From Macrotrachela quadricornifera (lineage: Eukaryota > Rotifera > Eurotatoria > Philodinida > Philodinidae): a stretch of DNA of 64,000 bases. The stretch is taken from the NCBI GenBank assembly GCA_022393335.1, contig JAJEKB010021331.1:177607-241606 (forward strand), read 5' to 3'. Position numbers and translations under genes: made by a program. The notes beneath the pieces are model-generated. The model did no database searches. It worked only from the letters and a program-made list of their open reading frames with translations, and was not told the origin of the DNA. Below are positions 21,837 through 33,591 of this stretch, in pieces (positions within the stretch are counted from its first letter, which is position 1; each line of letters opens with the position of its first letter).

Positions 21837-23117
21837 TATATATAAAAGTCAATCAATCAAACAAAATTATTATGTAATAATATACAAGATTTTATTTTTC
21901 AGATGCGCTTACTACGAGTTTATTTCATATATAACGGAGGAATGCATTAATATTTTTGCTTATTCATTTTTCACTAATCAAGTAATCATTTTCTTGTCTG
22001 ATTTCATTCTCATATGTTATATGAAAGTTTTTTTTTTTTTAATCAAAGCCTTTATTGAAGCAAAAGAAGAGAAGAAAGAGAAAAACACAACCAGGACATG
22101 AACGATATTGATGTTACATGAAGGCTGGGGAGAAAACAATGTGAGGAAGCCTGACAAATGTCTTATGTCTTCCCTAGATGAACTTTTTTTTTTCATTCTT
22201 AACCTGCACAGACCTCAAGATGTATCCATAGCGCATGATTTTCTTTCCACAGACAAGCACTTGAGTGGTTGCATGAGTTACGTACAAATTCAACGTAAAG
22301 CATGCGATGAATACGTGAAAATTATGTACCAACATGCTTGGCATGGTTATTGACAATAAATTGTGTATTCTACTGCGAGTTTTATTAAAAATAAATAATT
22401 TTGAACACACAGTTAAATGAAAATTAATTAACTGAAATAATATTTCCATCGGATTAAATATCAGTATCAGCAGCTTGCACATGAGTTGGATTTACACTAC
22501 CAACTTGTGCACGTAACTTTTAGAATGTAAGATTGCGTGTATGGTCGTGTTTGAGTTCTCTAACTGATTCTTTTACAAGCTGCCAAATATGTTCGAAATA
22601 TTCTTCATCTTGTTCTAATCGTCGATCACGCTTTTTCATCGCATCTATAACAATAAACATTTATTAAAATATTGCTCACATATTCTTCAGTGCTTACTTT
22701 GGATACTCAGAACTATATTTTCGTCTTGTAAAACTCTATTGAGGTTTGAAGCGAACCCTTCTTGACGAAAGATTTGCCGTACGAACTTTGTATGTTCGTC
22801 AAAAGCATAATCAAATTTGCTAACATCAACACCAAGAACAATCTAAAACAAGTTGATAATGATTGTTAAATAATAATTTTTTTCTTACTTCGGGATTCAA
22901 TTGTGTTGTTTGTGGTATCAAATCGCGAGTGTTTATTAGATCAGATCTCTAAATTCCCTTGACTGTAGGTTAGGGTCTCAATCCCGAAATAGACGATGTG
23001 CTTGTGTTTGTCCGCAGGGTCAAAAAACATCGCAAACCGATTTTTCGAAAATGACATTTCTAGAGGTTTTCGATACGGAGACTTCGAATCTGAGGTCTGT
23101 TGGGTGGCCATCATGAA

Positions 23118-23134
23118 GGGGGGGGGGGGGGGGG
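23118..23134. repeat. 17-base G homopolymer
   Basis: An uninterrupted G run, extreme for this AT-rich window, with G-quadruplex potential. Homopolymer length may be imprecise in the assembly. Confidence 0.7.
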
Positions 23135-23556
23135 TGAAGAGAGGAGAGAGGTCAAAAAAAACCGAAAACCGATTTTACTCGTATCTAATGTTAGTTTCTT
23201 AAAATTTTTTTTCGGATCGATTTTTTCTATACAAAGGACCACTTTTTTCACAAATAAAAATTTCTTTATAAGGGTTGACCGAAGCGTAATCGGGGTCGAG
23301 AAATGCAAATATGAAGTCAGTTTTTATATAAAAAACTTTTGTGAGTCAATTCTTTGAACAAAGGACCAATTTTTAACAAAAAAAACGTTTGGTTTTATAA
23401 CGTTTCATTGAAGGCAGTTGAAGTCGAGGACCTTGAATCTGACTTGCCCTTTTTAAATTTCGTTAGTGAATAGTATGGTGATAGTTTAGAAAGACGATTT
23501 CTACGAGAAAGAGCTGAGCGAGTCTTTAGACGTGCGTTACTTGTGTAAGTTTAACT

Positions 23557-23726
23557 GTAGCTCCTCAAGCCTTATACAATGGGTATACTGAAAGGTCTCA
23601 AAACTGTATACTATGAAGGTACCTGTAGCTCCTCAAGTTCTATGCTATGAAGGCATCCGTAGTTCCTGAACTTCTATACCATGAAGGTACGTCTAGGTCT
23701 TGAATTGCTATACTATGAAGGCACCC
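23557..23726. repeat. 34-bp tandem repeat, five units
   Basis: Five units counted at 34 bp each follow GTAGCTCCTCAAGTTCTATA then CTATGAAGGTACCT. A shorter related stretch lies at 24063-24130. The unit has the same length as, and a similar layout to, the array at 3121-3392. Confidence 0.75.
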
Positions 23727-25167
23727 TTAGATGCTATCGTTCGCCTCAAACATCAGAATGTTGTTCCAATATAATAGTGAAAAAACAAGATGTTGGGCAG
23801 GATATTATAAGAATAGCATGATGGGCTCTCAGTATTGCCACTATTATACGGATGAAACATGAGATTGTTTGGCTAGATTAAAGGTTGTCATAGACATTCT
23901 CTTGACTATTGACTATAGTTAGGATGTCAATCCCGAAACTGACGGTGTGTTTGTCCGCACCTCGGATTGGTCAATTTTTTCGACCAATCAAACTGCATCT
24001 TTGCTAGGACTCAATCATGCTCACGTAACGTACCAGGAGCAGGTTCTCAAGCAGTATATATTGCAGGTATCCGTAGGCCCTCAACTACTATATATTTAGG
24101 GTGCCCTTGAGTCCTCAACTACTATGTATCGGTGCTATTCGTTATTATCGAGACCTATCGCGTGGGCTTCAGTCGTAATCTTAATCTCTAAAAGGAATGC
24201 ATTTGTCAGCAGGGTATTAGTCCGAAGCTACAGTCAAGGGACCTAGTGGATCGTCTCGATCCAAGCTACTTGTTCACATATATCACTGAAATCTTCATTG
24301 GACTTAGCTGGAGGATCTGCAAAATAATTATATTAATAAACGAATTGTAGATCATTACCAGTAACGCCTTGTGCGTCGTGATGATCATTTAAATGTTCAT
24401 CAATAATCAATGGTGGTGATGGAGAATAATCTAAACGATGAGAGAAAGACAAGAACGAATCAGACTATAAAATGACAAAAGCAAAGAATATAAAAATAAT
24501 GAATGTTTTTGAAATTTATGTTTTTGAACAAGTCTTTCTCTTTTGTTTCGTTTAAATTTAAATATATCATTTTTATACCCATCAACCATAGTAAAATCTA
24601 ATGTTGGTTCTTTGACATAACAGACTTGCTTAAAATCTAAAAAAAAATAGATAAACTTTATACGAAAGTGATTTTGATGAACCTGTTGTTAATGATGGAT
24701 AATTGGCAGTGTCTTTATCAACAAAATTCTTCTTTGTGTAAACATCATTATCAAGAAAATCTTCGTCTTTGTCGTTATTAACCGGCGGTACGTCAGCTGC
24801 CTCACTTCCCGTGTTTCGATTGAACTCAGTCGCTCTTTCTTGACATTTCAACAGAGGTAATATTTATTTAAAAAATTGAAAAATATCTTACCTTCTCCAA
24901 TAATTCGAACAGGTTGAGGTAAACCAGATGATTTAATCGTACCATTATGTTCATCGATGACATCAACAACAACTTGATGTTTGGGAATAATTGCATGTTT
25001 GTTCTTTTTTGCAAATGAAGCAAGAACATAAAGTTTTGGATCATATTGCATATTTCGCTTTCTAATTCGTTTTGATCGTTCCATTGAAATATTTTTGAAT
25101 CTAAAACAAAAGATACAATCATAGTCATTATTTTAAAAAATCACCTTCATAAACTTAAACACAATAT

Positions 25168-27721
25168 TTAGTCATGTTCAAATTCAAAATCAACACGCAC
25201 AAACGCACAAATATTTTCCTCGCGCGTAGGGATCTTAATCACTTTTTTCATAATAGTAGATACTGGCAGTATTCTAAAATAGCACATTTTTTCATCAAAA
25301 AATTTAAAATACGAATGAATCATATTCTTTATAAAAGGCATGACTGGTCTCGTCAACGTCGACATTAAACTTTATTCGAGACATGGATAAAGCTTAGCAA
25401 AGGTGTAGTGTTGATTGTGCAATGAGAAAAAAAACAGAACTGATCCAAAACATGTATTATTTTTAAAACACGAAGATGATTGAACAGAAACAAAATGGTT
25501 TATGAAATGATCACGGCGTGTATAACAAATGGAGTGGAAAGAAGTCAACAAACGAAGAAGAGAAAGTTTCTTCTGAAAAAATATCAGTGAGAGAAAAAGA
25601 AGTCGCATTGTGCGTATTTTGAGAAATCTCAAACCAAGTAACAAGTTGACTTAAAACATGTGTCTTGCCTTTACATAGTTGTAAAACATAAGCAAGATAT
25701 GATTCGCGAGGAAAACAAGAAGTAAAACATAAAGCACCATGATAGACAACTTGAGAAAACAAATGAGAATAATAACGGATCGTTGCCAGTTCAGAACGTT
25801 TAGAATAAAGACGAGCAAGAGATTCATAATATAGATGAAATAGATTTTCAATACCATCTAGTTGCTATTCATCTGTGAAAAAATAAAGAGCTTTAACAAA
25901 TGTGTAATAAAAAAGAAAGTGAATAAAATAATCATCAGGCAAATAATACACGACAAAAAGTGGTGAAATATACAGAAAAAAATCGCGTAACATTTTGGTC
26001 TTCCAATTAGCAAAATCAGATAATGTTAGAAATTGACATTTAAATGAATGTGGGAGAATAATGTTGGATAAAAATTTAGATCCATTTGTGAATATTTCTT
26101 TGTCAAACATATATTTCCATGAGGTTAATAATGTTTTTACATGCCCATGATATATAAGATGCATTGAATCGTATGGAGCTTGAATTGGAAGTAACACTAT
26201 TGATAACAATGGAGTAGGACCTTTTATTCCTTGAATTGGACGACCATTATTATGTTTTGCATTATTCAAATAAATTTCATGAGTTTTTGGCTCTTCAGCT
26301 AGTCGACTGAATGGAAAATAAATATGACGAACAATTGCCACTCCTACAAGTACAAAAATTAAAAAACAATTCCATTCGAAAAACTAATACATAGCTCTTA
26401 TACAACAATCTTCGCATCCATTATACCCATTATAATGAACGATGTTTCAAAAAAATGTGCATAAGCTGGTAAATCAGAAATTGTCTGTTGTATTCGAACA
26501 CTGTACCAAACACGCGAACCTAATGTAAAGCTTTAAAATAATATTTAAAAAAACCACTCGTACCATCTTTTTGTTTCAATTGAATTTTCGAACTCATTAA
26601 TTCTTGAAGTTGGTTAATGATGGGTTTTAGTAAAGCATCACGTGCAGGTTTTGTTGATGCTAACCATATACCAAAGATCATCACTGCAGACTTTCAGTCT
26701 TACACTGGTATTGGTATCTCGACAATCGTTGCTTGTATGGGCCACACAGATTTATCTAAATGAAAATAATGGTTTAGTAAAAATATGGAAGAGATACATT
26801 GCCTCTCAGAAAGTATAATTTGTATGAAGAGAACAAAATAAAAAAATTCAGAGATATATTTCCACACATTCATATTTTCCTTAAAAAAAAAGTTTATAAT
26901 TTTATAAATCATTGTCGTACCATTGATAATATCACAAGGAACAAGTTGTTTTGCTCGTTTTGGATAATCATTAATGAGATTAATATAGCGTTCAGCCACT
27001 CTTTTTATCTCATATTCAACATTCATAATTGTTAATTGAGCAATTTTATTGTACGAACGGTATTGTCCATTATGAGCACACGTCACTGAGCATTGTTCTT
27101 CATTTGGTTTTGTTAAGACTTCACCGCATTTCACACACCGAACTGGCACCTAAAAAATCAACGCATATACGAGGAACAATAAAATCAATTTTAGGCAAAC
27201 CTGCGGAATGTGATCATTGTTTGTTATCTTAAAAAGTTTAAATACTGTTTTAGGTAAACGACAATCTCTCGGTAAAAAATATCGAAGTTCTTTCAATAAA
27301 ATCAATATTTTAGTTTTGTCAAGCTTTAATAACTGCGTTAATTTCACTAATCGAACGCATGCATCATGAATACTTATTGGACTACCAGAATAAAATGGAG
27401 TTGTTCGATTGCTATTTTCTGCATTCATGTGATCAATAAAATCTTCAACATGAATTTCATATTTGCTAATTTGCTCCTCACTGGAATTGTCATTGGATTC
27501 ATAAATGGTTGTTGGTGGTCACGTGAATCATCATCTTTTCTCATACTTGCGGCGTCTGACATGTTAGTCTACAATGAATACAGAAAACATAAGAATAAAA
27601 AAATTAGATATCTAACCAATACTGATTGCAAAACATCGTTTATTTTATGTGTACGTTTAACAAAACGTCATTTTCCTTTATATTTTGAGTACAATTGTCG
27701 GTGTGAAATTCTTCCAGTCAT
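25168..27721 (-). pseudogene. EnSpm/CACTA-like transposase pseudogene (copy 1)
   Basis: It parallels the copy 2 transposase exon by exon. Start MTGRISHRQLYSKYKG (27721), then SPISIHDACVRLVKLTQLL, the zinc-ribbon-like CVKCGEVLTKPNEEQCSVTC, SVWPIQATIVEIPIPV, GSRVWYSVRIQQTISDLPA, then the transposase core QGIKGPTPLLSIVLLP, YDSMHLIYHGHVKTLLTSW and KMLRDFFLYISPLF, to FEFEHD at 25168. Defects include a stop in the first exon, a stop after EIPIPV, a frameshift just before the GCEDCC motif, a stop after FFTDE, and a frame break near the C-terminus. Family placement rests on the animal EnSpm motif order known from established families. Confidence 0.85.
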
Positions 27722-28156
27722 TTAAAGTAAAAATTTTCAACTCACAAGCTATTTCGAACGCTGGATCAAGATTTTTAATCATTATGATATTATATATATT
27801 CCATTTTGATTCTTTCTCACACAAAGAACTTTTTCCCATTATAATCATCATGTAAACACTTCTTTCAAGAGAAACCAATAATAAAATTGATCTTTTCATT
27901 CGTACATCTCATACATTATTTACGTTAAACAATCAATATCTGGCGGCATCTGTATTGAAACAATGAATAAAAATTTAGAAGAGTGAATATTTACGTTAAT
28001 CAAGTACATGACATGCGCTTGAACAAGGACCAAGCGCATGAGTAAGAATCTCAAGCAGCCAAACAAGAAACTCAAGCCCTAAAGTCTTGCTTCAAGATGT
28101 TCATGTTTTTCATGCGCATCCTACAAGAAGTTCGACTAGGGAATAAACTGTCTCAA

Positions 28157-29740
28157 TCTATTGAAAATCGTCGAGAAGCAATGATAAAACGGCATGAAAT
28201 TTATCTTAAACATAAATTGAATACTTTTTTTGACAAAACTCCGACGGTATCAAACGATTAAAGAAGCAATATCTTTATTTATAAAACTATATGTGCTTCA
28301 TCACCATTTATTCAAGTTGAATTTAATTTAACAGCATAACAAATGTCAATGTTTATTAATGGTCTTAAATATATTTTACCATGTCAAACACAATTATGTT
28401 CTTGTAAATCTATAGGCGATATTATTATGGAACAATATCAAAATATTTCTAAACTTATAAAAGATTGTTTGCAAGATAACAATATTTTCACTGGTGTCCA
28501 TAGATCAAAACATGTATTTTTACAACTAGAACGTATTATACATGAATCATATTCCAAATAATCACCAAGAAATTTATTAAGACGTGCTCAACCAGAATAT
28601 AAAATTGTTCAGAGTATTTAACGTCTTCTACGTCAACGATCAGATATTGTTATACGTCGAATAGATAAAAGTAAAGTATTCTATATTAGTAAAGTCGAAG
28701 ATTTCGAACGAAAATAAAAAGAGTAGATGTTAAAAACTCAAGCTTATGAAGAAATTCCAGATGGTCGATGTCCTTTAGCTGATAATTTACATGCTGTAAA
28801 AATTTTACTTAGATCATTATCATGGTCTTCCTAAACCAAATAAAGTAAGTGTATTTTCTCTATTAGTATATTATCTTTTATATTGTTTTTCTTTCCTGTT
28901 TAGCCTGGAACATCTTTGCAACATATTATTGCATCAATAAATGCACCAGCAATTTTAGTATCGAAATTCTTAAATGATCTGTTAGCACGAATCTTTCTCA
29001 AAGTTGCTCGTCAAACAACATTCATTAATAGTATTGATGTCGTTCGAAAACTGGAAAAATATGTTAGTGATGGTCATTTTAAATCGTCAACAAATTTTAT
29101 TACAGTTGATGTTACTGATCTGTATACAATGATGCAAAGATAAGGTGCATTAAAAGCATTAGCTCGATTTTGTCTTAAATATTCAAAACAAGGTAAAAGT
29201 GGCACATTTACAATTGATCACATTACGAAAATGGCTCGTCTCATTTTGGATATAAATACTTTTGTCTACAATAAAAAACATTTTCGACAAATTCGTGGTG
29301 GTGCTACGGGTTCAGCATTTACACAAGTCTTAGCTAATATTTATATATTTGAATGGGAATAAAATTTAATTAAGCATTAAGATGAACGTAACGAAATTTA
29401 TGGAAGGTATGCTATAAACTAATTAACCAAAGTATTCTATGTAATTATGTCTTCATTTTTTGTTTTCCTTGTTTTTAAATAGATATATTAATGATATATT
29501 CATGATAACAGATGAAACTACAGATGAAATAAAAGGAAAAATTGAAAAAGCACAAAATCATGATATTAAATATCAAAATTAATTATAAGATTGATATATC
29601 CGTTGATTTTCTGGATGTTTGTATTAACAATGAAGATTGTCAATTAAAAACAAGAATTTATCATAAACCAGCTGCTGAATCTTACAACAAAGTTTGTATT
29701 TTTATCAATCTGTTTAGAAACTTTCATTCTGAATATCTAG
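28157..29740 (+). pseudogene. Penelope-like (Athena-type) reverse transcriptase pseudogene
   Basis: The frame contains the telomerase-like RT motifs of Penelope-like elements: HFKSSTNFITVDVTDLYTMM (motif A), RQIRGGATGSAFTQVLANIY (motif B) and RYINDIFMITDE (motif C, with YIND in place of Y-x-DD). An upstream ILPCQTQLCSCKSIGDII block and TDVTDLY-type spacing fit Athena. Two GT-AG introns remain (28838-28903 and about 29406-29480), a known oddity of this retroelement class. At least seven in-frame stops (TAA and TAG) and a C-terminal truncation after YHKPAAESY make it inactive. No GIY-YIG endonuclease is seen. It begins 15 bp after the end of EnSpm copy 1, so its 5' part may have been displaced. 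Confidence 0.85.
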
Positions 29741-29759
29741 GTTTTATTTGTGTATGAAA

Positions 29760-30774
29760 CTGTGTAAGAATATATGGATATCCAATGTTTATTCGAAAAA
29801 TGATTTTTTTCCTCCTTCCTGTACCCTCCTCCAGGGATCCAAAGGTGAAAATTTTATTTTTCCATTTTCAAAGATGTTTTTCGTATTAATTTATCAAGAA
29901 TCCCGTGCTGATTCTTAATACGTAAAAATTTTCTTAAGAAATGTTTGATATTATTAATAAAATGGCCATTGTATTGACTCTTTTAGATAGAAAAACAGAT
30001 GTTTTTAGCAGGTAAATTGGCAATGTGGCGACAGGCCGAGCTGTAACCAAAGAAGTTATTTGTGAAATATGTAGAGCTTGATAATAGTGGAACGCTTTAT
30101 AGTCAATAAATAGCATAGTCCTATGGAAGGTGACTATTTTTATGTAAGAAGATAGTAACAGTGAATACTAGTGAATATAGGCAATTGAAAAGAGTTTTAA
30201 GAAAATATTTATATAGACTTATTTAAGACATACTAAAGATCACAATGTCTATGGATACCACATAATATCCATTAAGCACTATAATCACTGTTAGGACCCT
30301 CAGGACACTGAAGTATGATGAAAACTAGTTTTCTTATATATCATTCGATGCGCCTCAAAGAGCTCTACAAAACCATGTATATGGCATTTTGGTTTGACAT
30401 AGGTCATAAAAAGCGACGAGGTCCTTTTAGGATAAAACATTCAGTTTGAATTTCGAATAAAATTCTATCTAATGAAAAAGTAAGAATCAAATTTGTCTTT
30501 AATACTCTTCATTCACTCTACCTATATATTAAATGTAAGAAAATGTGATACTCTATTTACTCAGTCTGTCGGCATTATCGTCGTTTTTCTTCTGCACGTA
30601 GTATTTTCTTTCTATATGACGTGTATTCTCTTATCTTTTATGGCTTCTTTCCCTCATATTCTCGTCCTTGGATATTTCTATCTCACTCACACCTAATATA
30701 TATTTGTAGAGTTCGTTTTTAAATCGACCAACAAAATTTCTATACAAGATATTTTATCAAATTCAAATAAGAAC
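29760..30774. other. Intergenic, no gene recognised
   Basis: AT-rich, no stable open frame, TIR or tandem array. It contains the upstream region of the F-box gene; no TATA box assigned. Confidence 0.4.
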
Positions 30775-32412
30775 ATGATGTTGGAATCATTGGCTAACGA
30801 GATCTTCCTGGATATATTCAAATTTCTTGAAGGGGTTAATCTTCTCCGTGCTTTTCATTGTCTTAATACTCGCTTTAATAATCTTCTTTACGTTCATTTT
30901 CGATCCCATTCTCTGGATTTTCAATCAGTTTCGAAAACTGATTTTGATACTGTTTGTCAAGAACATCTTCCGTCGATTTCGGATGGTATAACATCACTTC
31001 GTCTATGCGAAGACGATGAGACTCCACAACAAGCGCGTTGCTTTTCTGCTCATAATTTGACTCTGAATTGCTTAATACATTTAAATTCACTTTCATTGCA
31101 TAACATTCGTGGCAATAAAACAATGGATAAAATGATGAATGAACTGTCTCAAATGGCTTCTGTTATTCACTTGGGCATTTACTCATGTCATTTTGAAGTT
31201 TCATACCTTACTATTATTTGGAGTCTGCCTAGACTGATGCGATGTAAACTGACAGGTCTATCCTTTATCGGCTGGTCCGATGAACCGACAGTGAGATCAC
31301 TATCCCTTCAAAACTTCTCTGTTGAAATTCATCTTGGCCACGATTTTTCCTTAGAACGTATCCTCAAATATACACCACAGCTTCGAAGTCTTGGAATGAG
31401 TTTTGATTCACTATATCATCCACGCCAACCATTGTCCTATGATGTGTTATCGATCGAAACTTTGGACTTGTGTTCGAATTATTCATACGATGTATTGCAT
31501 CATTTTTTGAAACATGTGCCAAATTTATCTCAACTTATAGTTAAAATCGAGGATAATTATATAGATGGACATGGATGGGAAAAAATAATTACTAATTATT
31601 TACCTAAACTTAAAGTATTTCGATTGAGGATGACTTTTGATTATCGAGTCGAAACCAATACTGAGCAACTATTTGATCAAATTCTCGATACATTTCGAAC
31701 TAATTTTTGGATTAAAGAACATAAATGGTTTGTCCGATGTTATTGGACGCTCAAGCGAAATAGCTATTCATTTAAACTTTACACTTTACCCCATACATTT
31801 TCGACGTTTTTCCTTGATGATAAAACTCAATTTAAATCAACAGATCCTCAAGATATTTCGTACGTCAATTCCCAATTGACATATGTTCTTCCATTTCGCT
31901 GCTCACATATAGGTGACCTTTGGGTTGATTTACCTCTTCAAGAGAAAGTGTGGTCTGTAATATCATCATTTGATCGATTGTTCTCAATTACTATTTTTTT
32001 CTCTGATGCTATTTTCGGTCTGTCTCAACTACAAGCCTTACTAGACAGAGCACCTCGTCTATACGAATTATCTGTCCGCGGAGATTCATCATATATAGCG
32101 AAATTGACAAGTAAATCAATTCGTCGACTTGATTTAAGCTTTAGTAAGAATAATTTGAATAAACCGGCATGTATCACTCTATGTCATTCATCATTGGGAA
32201 TTCAATGTGAAGTTATTTCGATGGAAACTAACGATCGACAAAACATTCCTTATCTTATCAAAAAGATGAAAAATCTTCGAGCATTATCCGTTACGTGTAA
32301 AGATAAAGCAACAGGATGTGATCTGTTAGGATGGTTACAACAACGTCTACCACCAAACTGTTCTATTTCTCGAACAAGCTTTCCTAGTAGTGTTCGATTA
32401 TGGATTCAGTAA
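30775..32412 (+). CDS. F-box protein, 545 aa
   Basis: A complete single-exon frame. Residues 1-45 form an F-box (LESLANEIFLDIFKFLEGVN, LLRAFHCLNTRFNNLL), which binds Skp1 and links substrates to an SCF ubiquitin ligase. The remainder has loosely spaced leucine-rich strands (LNSLSLHNI, LRSLGMSF, LSQLIVKIED, LRALSVTCKD), likely a degenerate LRR solenoid that would contact the substrate; this part is inference. ATGATG begins the frame; the first Met is used. Bdelloid genomes hold many such single-exon F-box genes with unknown substrates. AATAAA at 32435 fits as its poly(A) signal. Codon use is more balanced than in the membrane-protein gene. No defects seen. Confidence 0.85.
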   Translation: MMLESLANEIFLDIFKFLEGVNLLRAFHCLNTRFNNLLYVHFRSHSLDFQSVSKTDFDTVCQEHLPSISDGITSLRLCEDDETPQQARCFSAHNLTLNCLIHLNSLSLHNIRGNKTMDKMMNELSQMASVIHLGIYSCHFEVSYLTIIWSLPRLMRCKLTGLSFIGWSDEPTVRSLSLQNFSVEIHLGHDFSLERILKYTPQLRSLGMSFDSLYHPRQPLSYDVLSIETLDLCSNYSYDVLHHFLKHVPNLSQLIVKIEDNYIDGHGWEKIITNYLPKLKVFRLRMTFDYRVETNTEQLFDQILDTFRTNFWIKEHKWFVRCYWTLKRNSYSFKLYTLPHTFSTFFLDDKTQFKSTDPQDISYVNSQLTYVLPFRCSHIGDLWVDLPLQEKVWSVISSFDRLFSITIFFSDAIFGLSQLQALLDRAPRLYELSVRGDSSYIAKLTSKSIRRLDLSFSKNNLNKPACITLCHSSLGIQCEVISMETNDRQNIPYLIKKMKNLRALSVTCKDKATGCDLLGWLQQRLPPNCSISRTSFPSSVRLWIQ

Positions 32413-32434
32413 TACAAACATCATTGCTCTTTTA

Positions 32435-32440
32435 AATAAA
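32435..32440 (+). promoter_or_regulatory. Poly(A) signal AATAAA for the F-box gene
   Basis: Canonical hexamer 23 bp after the stop codon, followed by an A-run. Confidence 0.5.
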
Positions 32441-32455
32441 TTTTGAAAAAAAAAT

Positions 32456-32502
32456 CATCTTGAGGGTGAGTGAAAAATAATCACACTCACACCCTCAAGA
32501 TG
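32456..32502. repeat. Perfect-ended hairpin with GAGGGTG stem
   Basis: CATCTTGAGGGTGAGTG pairs with CACACTCACACCCTCAAGATG across an ~9-nt AT-rich loop, with a small bulge. It lies 44 bp after the F-box stop. The same CCCTCAAGATG end occurs at 61136-61146, so it may be a minimal member of that repeat family. Confidence 0.65.
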
Positions 32503-32507
32503 GTTAC

Positions 32508-33590
32508 AGTTGCTCAGACGTTGTTGAAAAGAAGAATTCGTGTCTCAATTTTAATATACCCTAAATACATGTGAAAATATTTTCTTTTCTATAGCAAAAT
32601 TTCGTAGTGGTATAAACTTCTTTGTATCGGTCTGGTTCTAGGGATCCTTTTGAATGAGTACGTTACTACGGTTTTTCAGGCTCTAAAACTGTGATAGTGC
32701 AGTCAAATGAAAGGACGTTCTTAGTAAACGTAGATCGTCTGAGTATATTGAGAGCCTATGAGTTACAGCTCTGTAGTACCTATGGCTTTTGAGTTATAAC
32801 TGCCGGAAAGTGAAAAATGCTGAGTGCGTTACTTTTGGACAAGATCATAATAACAAATGAAACAAGAAAATAGAAACTTCATTTTTGTGTAGAAAAAAAT
32901 TCTGGTTTTTAATAAAACCTGTTAAATGATGGAAAAGTGTATGAATGATAATATGCAATGTTGCTTCCAGCTGGAGTTAGACAAAGGAAAATTCTTATCG
33001 AAATTTTGTTATTATGATACTAGTTGAATAGTGATCGAATAGCATAGAAAAATAGAGCAAAAGATGCTCTATCTATTGGTAAAAAAAGAAATTTGTTTAG
33101 AGCTCTACTGGAGGAAATAAGTTATCTTCTTCACTACTTTCGGATTGTCCTAAGTTTTAGCTCAAGCTTGTCATCAGCAACTCTAGCAATGATCTGTAAA
33201 AAGAAGAGAGTTACACTCACTTCACAAGCCAAATGAACGTTAAGATAAAATTTCTGATCTTTTATATCTGTCTACTGAATCATAAATATTTATCGATGAA
33301 AGAATTGTAACATTATTTTGTCTGTTTGTTACTTCGAAACGTCGAGAAAGTATCAAATTTGAAATGAATAAATCATGTTATAAATTCTTGATGACTAGAT
33401 TTGTCTTCTCATATTATTTTCAGTGATTGCTTTCATATTATATGATCCACAGATTATTTGAAGTTCGATTGCAACAACAAAATATGTCAAAGAACAACAT
33501 TTCCATGATAACACAAGTTGCTATGACGAACATTTCTGAGCTTCGTATTTAATTAATGACATCATGCTGCGAAAGAACTTTTCAAAAATC
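32508..33590. other. Intergenic, no gene recognised
   Basis: No convincing gene or transposon terminus. A stretch at 32690-32790 vaguely recalls the 34-bp repeat vocabulary (GTAGTACCTATGGCTTTTGAG) but is too degraded to call. Confidence 0.4.
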
Positions 33591-33591
33591 T

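Larger units (their letters stand above)
22955..24241. mobile_element. 1.29-kb TIR element inserted in EnSpm copy 1
   Basis: Inverted ends TCCCTTGACTGTAG (22955-22968) and CTACAGTCAAGGGA (24228-24241). Motifs next to the left end (TCAATCCCGAAAT, GTGTTTGTCCGCA) recur as a direct copy at about 23930-23963. The interior holds a 17-G run and a 34-bp tandem array and no recognised gene. No target duplication was found; exons of the host element appear lost at this point, so insertion was accompanied by, or followed by, deletion. Confidence 0.65.
22455..25084 (-). pseudogene. EnSpm copy 1 second gene, decayed
   Basis: It is homologous to the nine-exon gene of copy 2. Recognisable exons in order: MERSKRIRKRNMQYDPKLY (25084), KCQERATEF (about 24845), TLDFTMVDGYKN, SPSPPLIIDEHLND, then after the insert RSDLINTRDLIPQ, IVLGVDVSKFDYAFDEHTKF and KKRDRRLEQDEE, ending near 22455. 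The acceptor before the second exon is changed (no AG where copy 2 has CCACAG), the coiled-coil exon is missing at the insertion site, and a stop interrupts the last exon. The exon matches to copy 2 are visible directly; function is unknown. Confidence 0.75.
22172..28141 (-). mobile_element. EnSpm/CACTA-like transposon, copy 1 (decayed)
   Basis: Termini CCCTAGATGAACTT (22172) and AAGTTCGACTAGGG (ending 28141) are inverted. Subterminal zones carry repeats of the CAAGCGCATG/CATGCGCTTG type (28010-28120 and 22210-22345). Gene order on the minus strand is transposase then a second multi-exon gene, the same as in copy 2 at 41376-47233. The element is dead: stops and frameshifts affect both genes and a 1.29-kb insert splits the second. 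Flanking bases (TT and AA) show no direct duplication. Confidence 0.85.

Noticed and set aside
23100..23357. Glycine-rich frame across the poly-G run
   Set aside because: Homopolymer artefact inside a transposon.
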